This document shows positions 1-8,122 of a DNA stretch of 64,000 bases, one piece after another (within the stretch, counting starts at the first letter, position 1; each line of letters starts with the position of its first letter). The translations under genes were made by a program, and so were the position numbers. The stretch is taken from assembly GCF_021129195.1 (NCBI RefSeq), contig NZ_JAJOHW010000045.1:1-64000 (forward strand). The letters run 5' to 3'. The DNA comes from Chromobacterium aquaticum. GTDB lineage: Bacteria; Pseudomonadota; Gammaproteobacteria; Burkholderiales; Chromobacteriaceae. The notes under the pieces were generated by a model. That model was given only the letters and a program-made list of their open reading frames with translations. It was not told the origin of the DNA and searched no databases.

Positions 1-1
1 G

Positions 2-1060
2 CCCTACGCCCAGCCCGCCCCTCAGCCAGCCGCGCCGCGCGCCGCGGCCCGACCCGCGCCGGCTCCTGCACCCGCGCCGATATTGAGTCCCGCCAATGGC
101 GAAGAGCCCGAGGTAATGTCGCAGGAACTCAAGCAGATAGGCGACGAGATCAAGCTGCTGCGCAGCCTGCTGCAAAGCCAGCTGGCCAGCTTCGCCTGGT
201 CCGACATGGAAGGCAAGGCGCCCAACCGTCTCGAACTATTCAAGCACCTGCTGGCGATGGGCTTTTCCGCCCAGCTGATCCGCCAGCTGATCGAAAAGAT
301 GCCGGCCCAGTACGAGGCCGAGGTCGCGGTCAAGTGGGCGCGCTCGGCGCTGATGCACAATCTGAAATGCGCGGATTCCGACAAGAAAATCATGGACCGC
401 GGCGGCATCTACGCGCTGGTCGGCCCCACCGGCGTCGGCAAGACCACCACCGTGGCCAAGCTGGCCGCGCGCGCCACCATGCGCTTCGGCGCTCAGCACG
501 TGGCGCTGATCACCACCGACAGCTACCGGATCGGCGCCCAGGACCAATTGCGCATCTACGGCAAGATTCTCGGCATCCCGGTGTTCTCTATCCAGAACGA
601 GGGCGATCTGCAACTGACGCTGGCCGATCTGTCCAACCGCCACATCGTGTTCATCGACACCGTGGGCATGGGCCAGCGCGACGCCCGCGTGCTGGCGCAG
701 ATCGAAATGTTCCGCACCGCCGGCCGGCCGATCGAGCGCCTGCTACTGTTGGCCTCCAACGCCGACGGCCAGACGCTGGAAGACGTGGTGCGCCGCTACC
801 GCGGCGACGGCCTCACCGGCTGCGTGCTGTCCAAGATAGACGAATCGGTGACGATGGGGCCCAGCCTGGACGTGATCATCCGCAACCGGCTGCGCCTGTT
901 CTACATCACCAATGGTCAGCGCGTGCCGGAAGACCTGCACGCCGCCCACGCCGGCTTCCTGGTGGACCGCGCGATGCGCTCGCAGCAGCAAAACTCCCCC
1001 TTCACGCTCCAGGCCGACGAACTGCCGATCATGAACGCGGCCCAGGCCGGATGGTTGTAG
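2..1060 (+). CDS. flhF: Flagellar biosynthesis GTPase FlhF (5'-truncated by window edge)
   Basis: SRP-family GTPase that places and numbers polar flagella at the cell pole. The reading frame is already open at base 2, so the N-terminus lies outside; 352 residues are visible. They begin with a Pro/Ala-rich linker, then a helical N domain and a G domain with a P-loop GPTGVGKTTT (about 422-451), the TTDSYRIGAQDQLRIYGK block, DTVGMGQRD and LSKIDES, all typical of FlhF. The stop overlaps the start of flhG, and fliA follows, which is the usual polar-flagellum gene order. Identity is secure; only the true start is missing. Confidence 0.95.
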   Translation, partial: PYAQPAPQPAAPRAAARPAPAPAPAPILSPANGEEPEVMSQELKQIGDEIKLLRSLLQSQLASFAWSDMEGKAPNRLELFKHLLAMGFSAQLIRQLIEKMPAQYEAEVAVKWARSALMHNLKCADSDKKIMDRGGIYALVGPTGVGKTTTVAKLAARATMRFGAQHVALITTDSYRIGAQDQLRIYGKILGIPVFSIQNEGDLQLTLADLSNRHIVFIDTVGMGQRDARVLAQIEMFRTAGRPIERLLLLASNADGQTLEDVVRRYRGDGLTGCVLSKIDESVTMGPSLDVIIRNRLRLFYITNGQRVPEDLHAAHAGFLVDRAMRSQQQNSPFTLQADELPIMNAAQAGWL

Positions 1061-1935
1061 CCGCGATGCAGGATCAAGCCGCCAGCCTCCGCCTGCTCAG
1101 CGCCCGTTCCTCGCGCGCTCCCAGCTTCGCCTTCATCGGCTCCTCCGGCTCCGGCGCCAGCACCCTGGCCACCGAGCTGGCGCTGGGCCTGGCCTACGCC
1201 GGCCAGCGCCCGCTGCTGGTGGACTGCACCCAGGGCCAGGTGCAGGCGCGCCGCCTGGGCGTGCCCACCACCGCCACGTTGGAAAGCCAGGTGCTGACCC
1301 TGGGCGGACTGGACGAGATGATGGTGAGTTCGCGCCAGGGCATTCAGCTGATCAATCTCTATGCGCGCCCGGAAGAGCGCGCGCTGTTCTCCGCCCAGCT
1401 GTGGCTGCGCCTGGGCAGCGAATTCGCCGCGCTGGAGCGCGACGCCTCGGTGTTGCTGGTGGACGCGCCCAATCCGGCCCACGACCCGGTGCCGGCCAGC
1501 GTAGCCGACAATTTGGTATTAGTGCTCACGCCGGCGGCGGAGTCGCTGACCACGGCCTACGCTAATATCAAGAGGCTGTCCGGCGGTTATGGCCGCCAGC
1601 GCTTCAATGTGCTGATCAACCGCGCCCGCCATCTGGAAGAAGCGCGCGAGCTGTTCACCCGGCTGTCGGCAGCCACCGGGGAGTTCCTGTCGGTGGCGCT
1701 GCGCTGGGTGGGTTTCGTGCCGATGGACAATGCGCTGCGCCGCAGCCAGACCTTGCGCCGCCCGTTGATGGAGGCCTTTCCGGACAGCGAGGCCGCGATG
1801 GCGTTCTCGCAGCTGGCCGCGGTGCTGCCGCAATGGGATACCCAGGAAACGCCGCGCGCGGGCACCGGATTCATGGACTTGTTGATTGCCGCCTCGCGCG
1901 ACTGGGCCGAGGCGGATGGAGTCAAATCTTTATGA
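1051..1935 (+). CDS. flhG: FlhG/FleN-type flagellar number regulator (MinD-like) with altered P-loop
   Basis: MinD/ParA-like partner of FlhF that normally limits flagellar number. About 294 residues. ATG 1051 overlaps the flhF stop; ATG 1066 is an alternative, and neither has a strong ribosome site. The fold is recognisable (IGSSGSGAST, LLVDCTQGQ, LLVDAPNPAHDPV, LVLVLTPAAESLTTAYANIKRL). However, the P-loop position reads GSSGSGAST instead of KGGVGKT, so both the signature and the Walker lysines are absent, and the usual Asp-rich A-prime motif is also changed. It may bind nucleotide poorly or not at all. Assignment rests on position between flhF and fliA plus overall pattern. Confidence 0.85.
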   Translation: MVVAAMQDQAASLRLLSARSSRAPSFAFIGSSGSGASTLATELALGLAYAGQRPLLVDCTQGQVQARRLGVPTTATLESQVLTLGGLDEMMVSSRQGIQLINLYARPEERALFSAQLWLRLGSEFAALERDASVLLVDAPNPAHDPVPASVADNLVLVLTPAAESLTTAYANIKRLSGGYGRQRFNVLINRARHLEEARELFTRLSAATGEFLSVALRWVGFVPMDNALRRSQTLRRPLMEAFPDSEAAMAFSQLAAVLPQWDTQETPRAGTGFMDLLIAASRDWAEADGVKSL

Positions 1936-2678
1936 GCTTGCCGTCCTATCGCCGAACCGGCTACGCCGCCGCCGCGGCCCCCGTCGAGATCGACGTGGAG
2001 GCCTACGCGCCGCTGGTCAAGAAGCTGGCCGGCATGATGATCGCCCGGCTGCCGGCCTCGGTCGACATCGACGATCTGATCCAAGTCGGCGTCATCGGCC
2101 TGATAGAGGCCGCGCGCCAGTTCGACCCGGCCCAGGGCGTGATGTTCGAAACCTTCGCCAGCCAGCGCGTGCGCGGCGCGATGCTGGACGAGCTGCGCCG
2201 CGAAGACTGGATGCCGCGCCAGGCGCGCCGCCATTCGCGCCAGATCGAGGACGCGGTGCGGCAGCTGGAACACCAGTTGGGCCGCTCGCCGCTGGAATCG
2301 GAAATCGCCACCCACATGGGGCTGGAGCTGGAACAGTATCAGGACATGCTGGGCGATTGCCGCGGCATGACCCTGCTGCATTTCGAGGACTTTTCCAACG
2401 ATGACGGCGACTCACTGCCCGACGCGGTGGCCAATGTCGCCGACGACGACTCGCCGGACCCGTTCGCCGCGCTGGCCGACGGCGGTTTCCGCCAGGCGCT
2501 GATAGACGGCATCAAGCTGCTGCCGGAGCGCGATCAATTGGTGATGGCGCTCTATTACGAGCAGGAATTGAATCTGAAGGAAATCGGCGCGGTGCTCGGC
2601 GTGTCCGAATCGCGAGTCAGCCAATTGCATAGCCAGGCCATCGCCCGGCTGCGCGCGCGCATCAAGGACTGGCTCTGA
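1932..2678 (+). CDS. fliA: RNA polymerase sigma factor FliA (sigma-28)
   Basis: Alternative sigma factor for late flagellar, motility and chemotaxis genes. 248 residues, normal for FliA. Region 2 shows DLIQVGVIGLIEAARQFDP and FETFASQRVRGAMLDELR; region 3 follows with RQIEDAVRQLE; region 4 ends with the helix-turn-helix NLKEIGAVLGVSESRVSQLH. Its ATG overlaps the flhG stop as ATGA, indicating translational coupling in one operon. Confidence 0.97.
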   Translation: MSLPSYRRTGYAAAAAPVEIDVEAYAPLVKKLAGMMIARLPASVDIDDLIQVGVIGLIEAARQFDPAQGVMFETFASQRVRGAMLDELRREDWMPRQARRHSRQIEDAVRQLEHQLGRSPLESEIATHMGLELEQYQDMLGDCRGMTLLHFEDFSNDDGDSLPDAVANVADDDSPDPFAALADGGFRQALIDGIKLLPERDQLVMALYYEQELNLKEIGAVLGVSESRVSQLHSQAIARLRARIKDWL

Positions 2679-2724
2679 CGCTCCGCGCCCTGACGCGGCA
2701 TAACACTAAAAACCGGAACTTCGT

Positions 2725-3474
2725 GTGGACAAGATAAGCATTGTAGCCATTCTGATGGGTTTGACCGCCATCCTCGCCGGCCAGGCGCTGGAGGGGGGCA
2801 ACATCGGTTCCCTGATACAGCTGACCGCCTTCATGATCGTCATCGGCGGCACTGTCAGCGCGGTGATGCTGCAAAGCACGCCCAAGCAGTTCGTCGCCGG
2901 CGTGCGCATGCTGAAATGGATTTTCCAGCCGCCGGCGCTGGACCACGACAAAATGATCCGCGAAATCATCAACTGGAGCCAGACCGCGCGCAAGGGCGGC
3001 CTGCTGGCGCTGGAAGGCTATATCAATCTGCAGAAGGATCCCTTCATCAAGAAGGCGCTGCAAATGCTGGTGGATGGCGCCGAGCCGGACACGCTGCGCT
3101 CGGTGATGGACGTGGAAATCTCCATGTTCGAGCACGCGCGCAAGCAGGCGGCGCGGATCTGGGAATCCGCCGGCGGCTATGCGCCGACCATGGGCATCCT
3201 GGGCGCGGTGCTGGGCCTGATCCACGTGATGGAAAACCTGTCCGACCCGTCCAAGCTGGGCGCCGGCATCGCCGTGGCCTTCGTCGCCACCGTCTACGGC
3301 GTAGGCTCTGCCAACTTGCTGTTCCTGCCCATCGCCAGCAAGCTCAAGCACCTGGTCGCTTCGGAAGTCGCCTTGAAAGAGCTAGTGGTGGAGGGCCTGG
3401 TTTCCATCGCCAACGGCGAAAACCCGCGCATCATCGAAAGCCGGCTCAAGGGCTTCCTGGCGATGCACGAATAA
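2725..3474 (+). CDS. motC: Flagellar motor stator protein, MotA/MotC family
   Basis: Proton-channel stator subunit that generates flagellar torque at the inner membrane. 249 residues from a GTG start 46 bp after fliA. Four hydrophobic segments fit the MotA topology (ISIVAILMGLTAILAG near the N-terminus; GILGAVLGLIHVM and AVAFVATVYGVGSANLLFLP later), with a cytoplasmic loop between pairs. Synteny with the MotC of polar-flagellate gammaproteobacteria suggests motC rather than motA, which is inference. MotA-type proteins need a MotB/MotD partner, normally the next gene; here the next sequence is a dispersed repeat and then an unrelated regulator. Confidence 0.88.
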   Translation: MDKISIVAILMGLTAILAGQALEGGNIGSLIQLTAFMIVIGGTVSAVMLQSTPKQFVAGVRMLKWIFQPPALDHDKMIREIINWSQTARKGGLLALEGYINLQKDPFIKKALQMLVDGAEPDTLRSVMDVEISMFEHARKQAARIWESAGGYAPTMGILGAVLGLIHVMENLSDPSKLGAGIAVAFVATVYGVGSANLLFLPIASKLKHLVASEVALKELVVEGLVSIANGENPRIIESRLKGFLAMHE

Positions 3475-3494
3475 ACCTGCACCAGATCCGCTGA

Positions 3495-3636
3495 GAGCCC
3501 GTTCAAAGTCTCGCGAGCAAGAGCGAGACAAGGCGAAAACGAGAGAAAAAGCGGAATGTACTCGTGGTACATGAGCATTTTGAGCTTGTTTTCAACGCCG
3601 TATCGCTGACGCGCAGCAGATCGTAAACAGGTTCTT
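3495..3636 (+). repeat. Dispersed ~142-bp repeat, copy 1
   Basis: Starts 20 bp after the motC stop. It shares the core TCGCGAGC..AGCGAGACAAGGCGAAAACG, an internal hairpin ATGTAC-TCGTG-GTACAT and the right end AGATCGTAAACAGGTTC with copies at 52048, 55664 and 62442. The left end (GAGCCCGTTCAAAG) has drifted from the GAACCTGTTTACGA seen at copy 2. Best explained as a miniature inverted-repeat element or intergenic structured repeat; there is no plausible gene inside. Confidence 0.8.
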
Positions 3637-3641
3637 AGATC

Positions 3642-3678
3642 AACGGCGTCCGATGCCTGCCAAGCCTCAGACGCCGTT
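3642..3678. terminator. Hairpin between motC and the LysR gene
   Basis: Perfect 9-bp stem AACGGCGTC / GACGCCGTT around a 19-base loop, lying between two converging genes. There is only a short T stretch, so it is a possible bidirectional terminator. Confidence 0.45.
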
Positions 3679-3680
3679 TG

Positions 3681-4565
3681 CTATTGGAAAAACTGCTGCA
3701 GATAATCGACAAAGGCCCTGACCTTGCCAGGCACATGCCGCCGCGCCGGATAGACCGCCGACAAATCCAGGCAATGCCAGTCGTAATCGCCGAGCAGCGG
3801 CACCAGCGTGCCCTCGGCCAAGGCCTGCTCCAGCAGAAAGCGCGGCTGCAGGATCACCCCCATGCCGTGGATGGCCGCGTCGGTCAGGATGTCGCCGTTA
3901 TTGGCGCGCAGCATGCCCTTGACCTTGACTCGGCCGCTGCTGCCGTCCGGCGCGGTGAAATCCCACAGATTGGGCTGCGTGGTCAGCGCGTACAACAGGC
4001 ATTGATGCTCGGCCAGTTCCGCCGGCGTCGCCGGCGTGCCGCAGCGCTGCAGATAACTGGGCGCGGCGACGACCAGGTCGCGTATTCGCGCCAGCCGCCG
4101 CGCCACCAAGGACGAGTCCGATAGATTGGATACCCGCAACCCCAGGTCGAAGCCCTCCTCCACCAGGTCCACGCGCCGGTCGTTCAGGTTCAGTTCCACC
4201 TCGATCTGCGGATACTGCTGATGAAAGCCGGCCACCACCCGTCCCAGGTAGCGCATGCCGAAAGACACCGGCGCCGACACCCGCAAACGCCCCACCGGGC
4301 TGCTGGCACCGTGCGATAAACGCGCGTCCAGATCGTCAAGCTCGGCCAACAGGCCGCCAGCCTGCCCCAGATAGGTCTCGCCCGCCTCGGTCAGCGACAA
4401 GCGCCGCGTGGTGCGATGCATCAGCCGCACGCCCAGCCTCCCTTCCAGGCTGGATACCAGCTTGGTCACCATCGCCCGCGACAACTCCAGCCTCTCGGCG
4501 GCGGCGGCGAAACTGCCCAGCTCCGCCACGCAGACGAAGGCGCGTATCTCCGAAAAGCGGTCCAT
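3681..4565 (-). CDS. LysR-family transcriptional regulator
   Basis: DNA-binding regulator of 294 residues. The N-terminal winged helix-turn-helix is clear (SFAAAAERLELSRAMVTKLV, about residues 18-37), followed by LGVRLMHRTTRRLSLTEAG, which is typical of the CrgA/DsdC-like LysR group. The rest is a periplasmic-binding-like effector domain (SAPVSFGMRYLGRV). It diverges from the DoxX gene across an AT-rich gap of about 100 bp, so regulation of that gene is the natural guess. No effector can be named. Confidence 0.93.
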   Translation of the reverse strand: MDRFSEIRAFVCVAELGSFAAAAERLELSRAMVTKLVSSLEGRLGVRLMHRTTRRLSLTEAGETYLGQAGGLLAELDDLDARLSHGASSPVGRLRVSAPVSFGMRYLGRVVAGFHQQYPQIEVELNLNDRRVDLVEEGFDLGLRVSNLSDSSLVARRLARIRDLVVAAPSYLQRCGTPATPAELAEHQCLLYALTTQPNLWDFTAPDGSSGRVKVKGMLRANNGDILTDAAIHGMGVILQPRFLLEQALAEGTLVPLLGDYDWHCLDLSAVYPARRHVPGKVRAFVDYLQQFFQ

Positions 4566-4669
4566 GATAATTTCCTATTGGTAAACAATATTTTTATTAA
4601 TAGCGGATTTATTGAATTTACACCACATGGTCAAATGCACTCCATCGCAAATTTGTTTGGAGTCCCACC

Positions 4670-5056
4670 ATGAACCGCTTCCAAAACCCCGCCCTCGGCA
4701 CCCTGATCCTGCGTCTGTCGCTGGGCCTGATGTATCTGTCCCACGGCTTGCTCAAGCTGCTGGTGTTCACCCCGGCCGGCACCGCCGGCTACTTCGCCAG
4801 CCTGGGCCTGCCCGGTTTTGTCGGCTACCTGTCCATCCTGGCCGAAGTCGGCGGCGGCCTGCTGCTATTGTCCGGCTTCTTCGCTCGCTGGGTAGCGCTG
4901 GCGCTGGTTCCGCTGCTGCTCGGCACCATCGTGCTGGTGCACGGCGCCCATGGCTGGATGTTCTCCAACGAAGGCGGCGGCTGGGAATATCCGGCCTTCC
5001 TGATCACCAGCTCGCTGGCTCTGTTCTTCCTCGGCGACAGCAAGCGTCAGGCCTGA
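4670..5056 (+). CDS. DoxX-family inner membrane protein
   Basis: 128 residues with four hydrophobic segments (LGTLILRLSLGLMYLSHG; ILAEVGGGLLLLSGFF; VALALVPLLLGTIVLVHGA; AFLITSSLALFFL), matching the DoxX/YphA/YqjF family. Members act as small quinone- or thiosulfate-related membrane subunits, or in oxidative stress, but most are uncharacterised. ATG 4670 follows the stretch TTTGGAGTCCCACC, giving a usable ribosome site. It is monocistronic and followed by a terminator. Confidence 0.88.
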   Translation: MNRFQNPALGTLILRLSLGLMYLSHGLLKLLVFTPAGTAGYFASLGLPGFVGYLSILAEVGGGLLLLSGFFARWVALALVPLLLGTIVLVHGAHGWMFSNEGGGWEYPAFLITSSLALFFLGDSKRQA

Positions 5057-5076
5057 GCCTTACCCTGCCAGCTAGA

Positions 5077-5106
5077 CGGCGGCCCCTCCCAGGGGTCGCC
5101 GTTTTT
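5077..5106 (+). terminator. Rho-independent terminator after the DoxX gene
   Basis: Stem CGGCGGCCCC / GGGGTCGCCG with a 5-base loop, then TTTTT, 20 bp after the stop. Confidence 0.9.
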
Positions 5107-5517
5107 CATTCCACGCATAACAAAAATGCAACAGCCTCCCCGCTGCCATGCCGTCCGAGCCGGGGGCCATTTCTCCGTGCAAAATCAGCCCCCATCCCCG
5201 GCCCTTCCATCCCCCCGCCACCGACCAGCCAAGAACTAGTGCAAATACGTGAATTCCTACTTGCTTAATTTCTTGATTGCCATCAAGCTGCACCGTTATT
5301 TCGATGTAATTAAACTACAGTATTGGCATCATATCTCTGCTTTGACAGTAAGCGTCAGCACTGTCGCGGCCTGATTGATGTCGCTGCGCCATCGAACACA
5401 GACAGGCCATTCCGTACGGTGTACTCTATCCGGCACGCCACACGGAACCGCTCATGAAGAAGCAGGCCGACGCTCGTAATAAAACAACTGATAAATTCCC
5501 GATCTGAGGAGTTATAT
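5107..5517. other. Intergenic region before the GlcNAc PTS genes
   Basis: 411 bp with no convincing gene. The first half is GC-rich and featureless. The second half turns AT-rich and carries a consensus FNR/ANR box at 5273-5286, possible -10 elements (TAATTA or TAAACT, 5307-5316), and a GAGGAG ribosome site just before ATG 5518. A transcript starting near 5322 would have a leader of about 195 bases. Confidence 0.6.
5273..5286 (+). promoter_or_regulatory. Consensus FNR/ANR-type binding site upstream of the PTS genes
   Basis: TTGATTGCCATCAA matches the FNR/ANR consensus TTGAT-N4-ATCAA exactly. Its centre (5279.5) lies about 42 bp before a start site expected from the -10 candidate TAAACT at 5311, which is class II activator spacing. 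Binding is inferred from sequence only. Confidence 0.6.
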
Positions 5518-8040
5518 ATGAGCACACCCTTGCCACGACTGCAGATCCTCGCCCCCCTGTCCGGGTGGCTGGTCGCACTGGACACCGTTCCCGATCCGGT
5601 ATTCGCCGGCAAGATGGTTGGAGACGGCATTTCGCTGGATCCGACCTCCTGCAGCCTGCTGGCTCCGGTCTCCGGCACCGTCAGCAATCTACATTCCGCG
5701 CACCATGCGCTGACCATCATCTCGCCCCAAGGCGTGGAAGTGATGGTGCACATCGGCATCGACACCGTGATGCTCAAAGGCCAGGGCTTTCAGCCGCTGG
5801 TCGCGCAAGGCCAGCAAGTCAAGGCCGGTCAGCCGCTAATCGATTTTGAACTGGACCTGGTCGCGCGCAAGGCGCAGAGCCTGTTGACCCAGATCATCAT
5901 CACCAATGGCGATGCCACCGTCAGCGCGATGCACTGCGCCAGCGGCCAGGCCGAAGCCGGCAAGACCGTGGTGCTGGAACTGGAACTGTCCGGAGCCGCC
6001 GCCACGGCCGCAGCCCCGGCCGCCGACAGCGCCAAGCTGTTGTCCCCGGAAATCACCATCACCAATCCCGCCGGCCTGCATGCCCGCCCGGCCGCGGTAT
6101 TCGCCAGCAAGGCGAAAAGCTTCCAGGCCGACATTCACCTGCTGCTGGGCGAGCAATCAGCCAACGCCAAATCCGTGGTCGGCGTGATGGGCCTGTCCAC
6201 CCGCAACGGCGACAAGGTGCGCATCGAAGCCGCCGGCGCCGACGCCGAGCAGGCACTGGCCGAGCTGACCCAGCTGCTGCTGGACCGCTGCGGCGAGGCA
6301 GAGGACGAAGCGCCGGCCGCGCCCGCGTCGGCAATCGCCCCCGTCCTGCACGAAGAAAGCGCCGAGCTACTGGTCGGCGTCGGCGCCTCGCCTGGCCTGG
6401 CCATCGGCCGTGTCTACCATCACCGGCTGCAAGAATTCGACGTGCCGGAATTCGGCCAAGGCGCCAATCAGGAACAGCAATTCTTCACCCGCGCCACCGA
6501 AGAAGCGGCGCAACAGATAGACGCGGTCAAAACCCAGCTGACCGACAAAGCCAAGCAGGCCATCCTGTCCATGCACCAGGAATTGCTGCAAGACCCGGAC
6601 CTGCTGGCGCAAACCTATGCCGGCCTGGCCGACGGCAAATCCGCCGCCTGGGCCTGGCGCGCCGCCTTCAGTTCCTACTCCGCGCGCCTGGAGGCGCAGG
6701 ACAACGCCTTGCTGCGCGAACGCGCCAACGATATCCGCGACGTGGGCCGCCGCGTGCTGGCCTTGCTGGCCGGCGTCAAGCAGGCCAGCCTGGACGTGCC
6801 GGCCGGCTCCATCCTGATCGCCGAGGATCTGACCCCGTCCGACACCGCCGCGCTGGACCCCAACAAGGTGCTGGGCTTCTGTACCCGCACCGGCGGCGCC
6901 ACCAGCCATGTGGCCATCCTGGCGCGTTCGCTGGGCATTCCGGCGATCTGCGGCATTTCCCAGGCCGCGCTGGCGCTGCCGGATAGCGAACAAGTCATCA
7001 TCGACGGCAGCCGCGGCACGCTGCGCATCGCGCCAAACGCCGAGCAACTGGCCGCGGCCGAAACCGAAATCGCCGGCATCGCCGCGCGCCGCGCCGCCGA
7101 AGCGGCGATGTCGCAGCAGGAAGCGCGCACCCGCGACGGCGTGCGCATCGAAGTGGTGGCCAATATCCGCAACGCCGCCGACGCGCGCGAGGCGGTGGCC
7201 AAGGGCGCCGAGGGCGTGGGCCTGCTGCGTTCCGAATTCCTGTTCGACAACCGCGACACCGCGCCCAGCGAGCAGGAACAGGCGGAAGAATACTGTGCGG
7301 TGGCCCGCGCGCTGGGCCAGGAACGCCCGCTGGTAGTGCGCACCCTGGACGTGGGCGGCGACAAGCCGCTGTCCTACCTGCCCTTGCCCAAGGAAGACAA
7401 CCCCTTCCTCGGCCTGCGCGGCATCCGCGTCAGCCTGGAGCGCCCGGACCTGTTGCGCACCCAGTTGCGCGCCATCCTGCAAGCCGCGCCGCTGACCCGC
7501 TTGCACATCATGTTCCCGATGGTGGCTTCGCTGGACGAATTGCGCGCCGCCAAGGCCGTGCTGGCCGAAGAGCAGGCCGCAAGCGGCCAGCATGACGTCA
7601 AGGTGGGCATCATGGTGGAAGTGCCCTCCGCCGCCGTCATGGCCGCGCGCTTCGCGCCGGAAGTGGATTTCTTCTCCATCGGCACCAACGACCTGACCCA
7701 GTACGTGCTGGCGATGGACCGCGGCCATCCGCAGTTGGCCAAGCAGGCCGACGCGCTGCACCCGGCGGTGCTGGCGATGATAGCGATGACTTGCGACGGC
7801 GCCCGCGCCCACGGCAAATGGGTGGGCATCTGCGGCGGCCTCGCCTCCGACGAACGCGCCGCGCCGCTGCTGGTGGGCATGGGCGTCGGCGAGCTGTCGG
7901 TCAGCACGCCGGCGCTGGCCGCGGTCAAGGCCACACTGGCGCGCTGGAGCGCGGACGAGTGCCAGGCGTTGGCGCGACAGGCGCTGGCCCTGTCCACCGT
8001 GACCGAGGTGCGCGAGTTGTTGAACACCCAGGCCAGATAA
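5518..8040 (+). CDS. nagF: EIIA-HPr-EI fusion phosphotransferase for N-acetylglucosamine
   Basis: Carries the soluble phosphate relay of a sugar PTS: PEP to EI to HPr to EIIA, for the membrane transporter encoded next. 840 residues with three domains in order. Residues 1-160 are EIIA of the glucose family (MVHIGIDTVMLKG, active His about 78). Residues 175-265 are HPr (NPAGLHARPAA, His about 188). Residues 285-840 are enzyme I, with GGATSHVAILARSLGIP (His about 464), GLLRSEFLF and the C-terminal PEP site IGTNDLTQY...GICGG. ATG follows TGAGGAG. Specificity for GlcNAc comes from the linked NagE-like gene and the known NagF fusion architecture. Confidence 0.94.
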   Translation: MSTPLPRLQILAPLSGWLVALDTVPDPVFAGKMVGDGISLDPTSCSLLAPVSGTVSNLHSAHHALTIISPQGVEVMVHIGIDTVMLKGQGFQPLVAQGQQVKAGQPLIDFELDLVARKAQSLLTQIIITNGDATVSAMHCASGQAEAGKTVVLELELSGAAATAAAPAADSAKLLSPEITITNPAGLHARPAAVFASKAKSFQADIHLLLGEQSANAKSVVGVMGLSTRNGDKVRIEAAGADAEQALAELTQLLLDRCGEAEDEAPAAPASAIAPVLHEESAELLVGVGASPGLAIGRVYHHRLQEFDVPEFGQGANQEQQFFTRATEEAAQQIDAVKTQLTDKAKQAILSMHQELLQDPDLLAQTYAGLADGKSAAWAWRAAFSSYSARLEAQDNALLRERANDIRDVGRRVLALLAGVKQASLDVPAGSILIAEDLTPSDTAALDPNKVLGFCTRTGGATSHVAILARSLGIPAICGISQAALALPDSEQVIIDGSRGTLRIAPNAEQLAAAETEIAGIAARRAAEAAMSQQEARTRDGVRIEVVANIRNAADAREAVAKGAEGVGLLRSEFLFDNRDTAPSEQEQAEEYCAVARALGQERPLVVRTLDVGGDKPLSYLPLPKEDNPFLGLRGIRVSLERPDLLRTQLRAILQAAPLTRLHIMFPMVASLDELRAAKAVLAEEQAASGQHDVKVGIMVEVPSAAVMAARFAPEVDFFSIGTNDLTQYVLAMDRGHPQLAKQADALHPAVLAMIAMTCDGARAHGKWVGICGGLASDERAAPLLVGMGVGELSVSTPALAAVKATLARWSADECQALARQALALSTVTEVRELLNTQAR

Positions 8041-8122
8041 ACAGGCGCTGGCCCTGAGCACTGCCGGGCGGCGGCAAGGCCGCCCGCTATTCCCTACGCG
8101 ATCGAGCAAGGAATAAACCATC

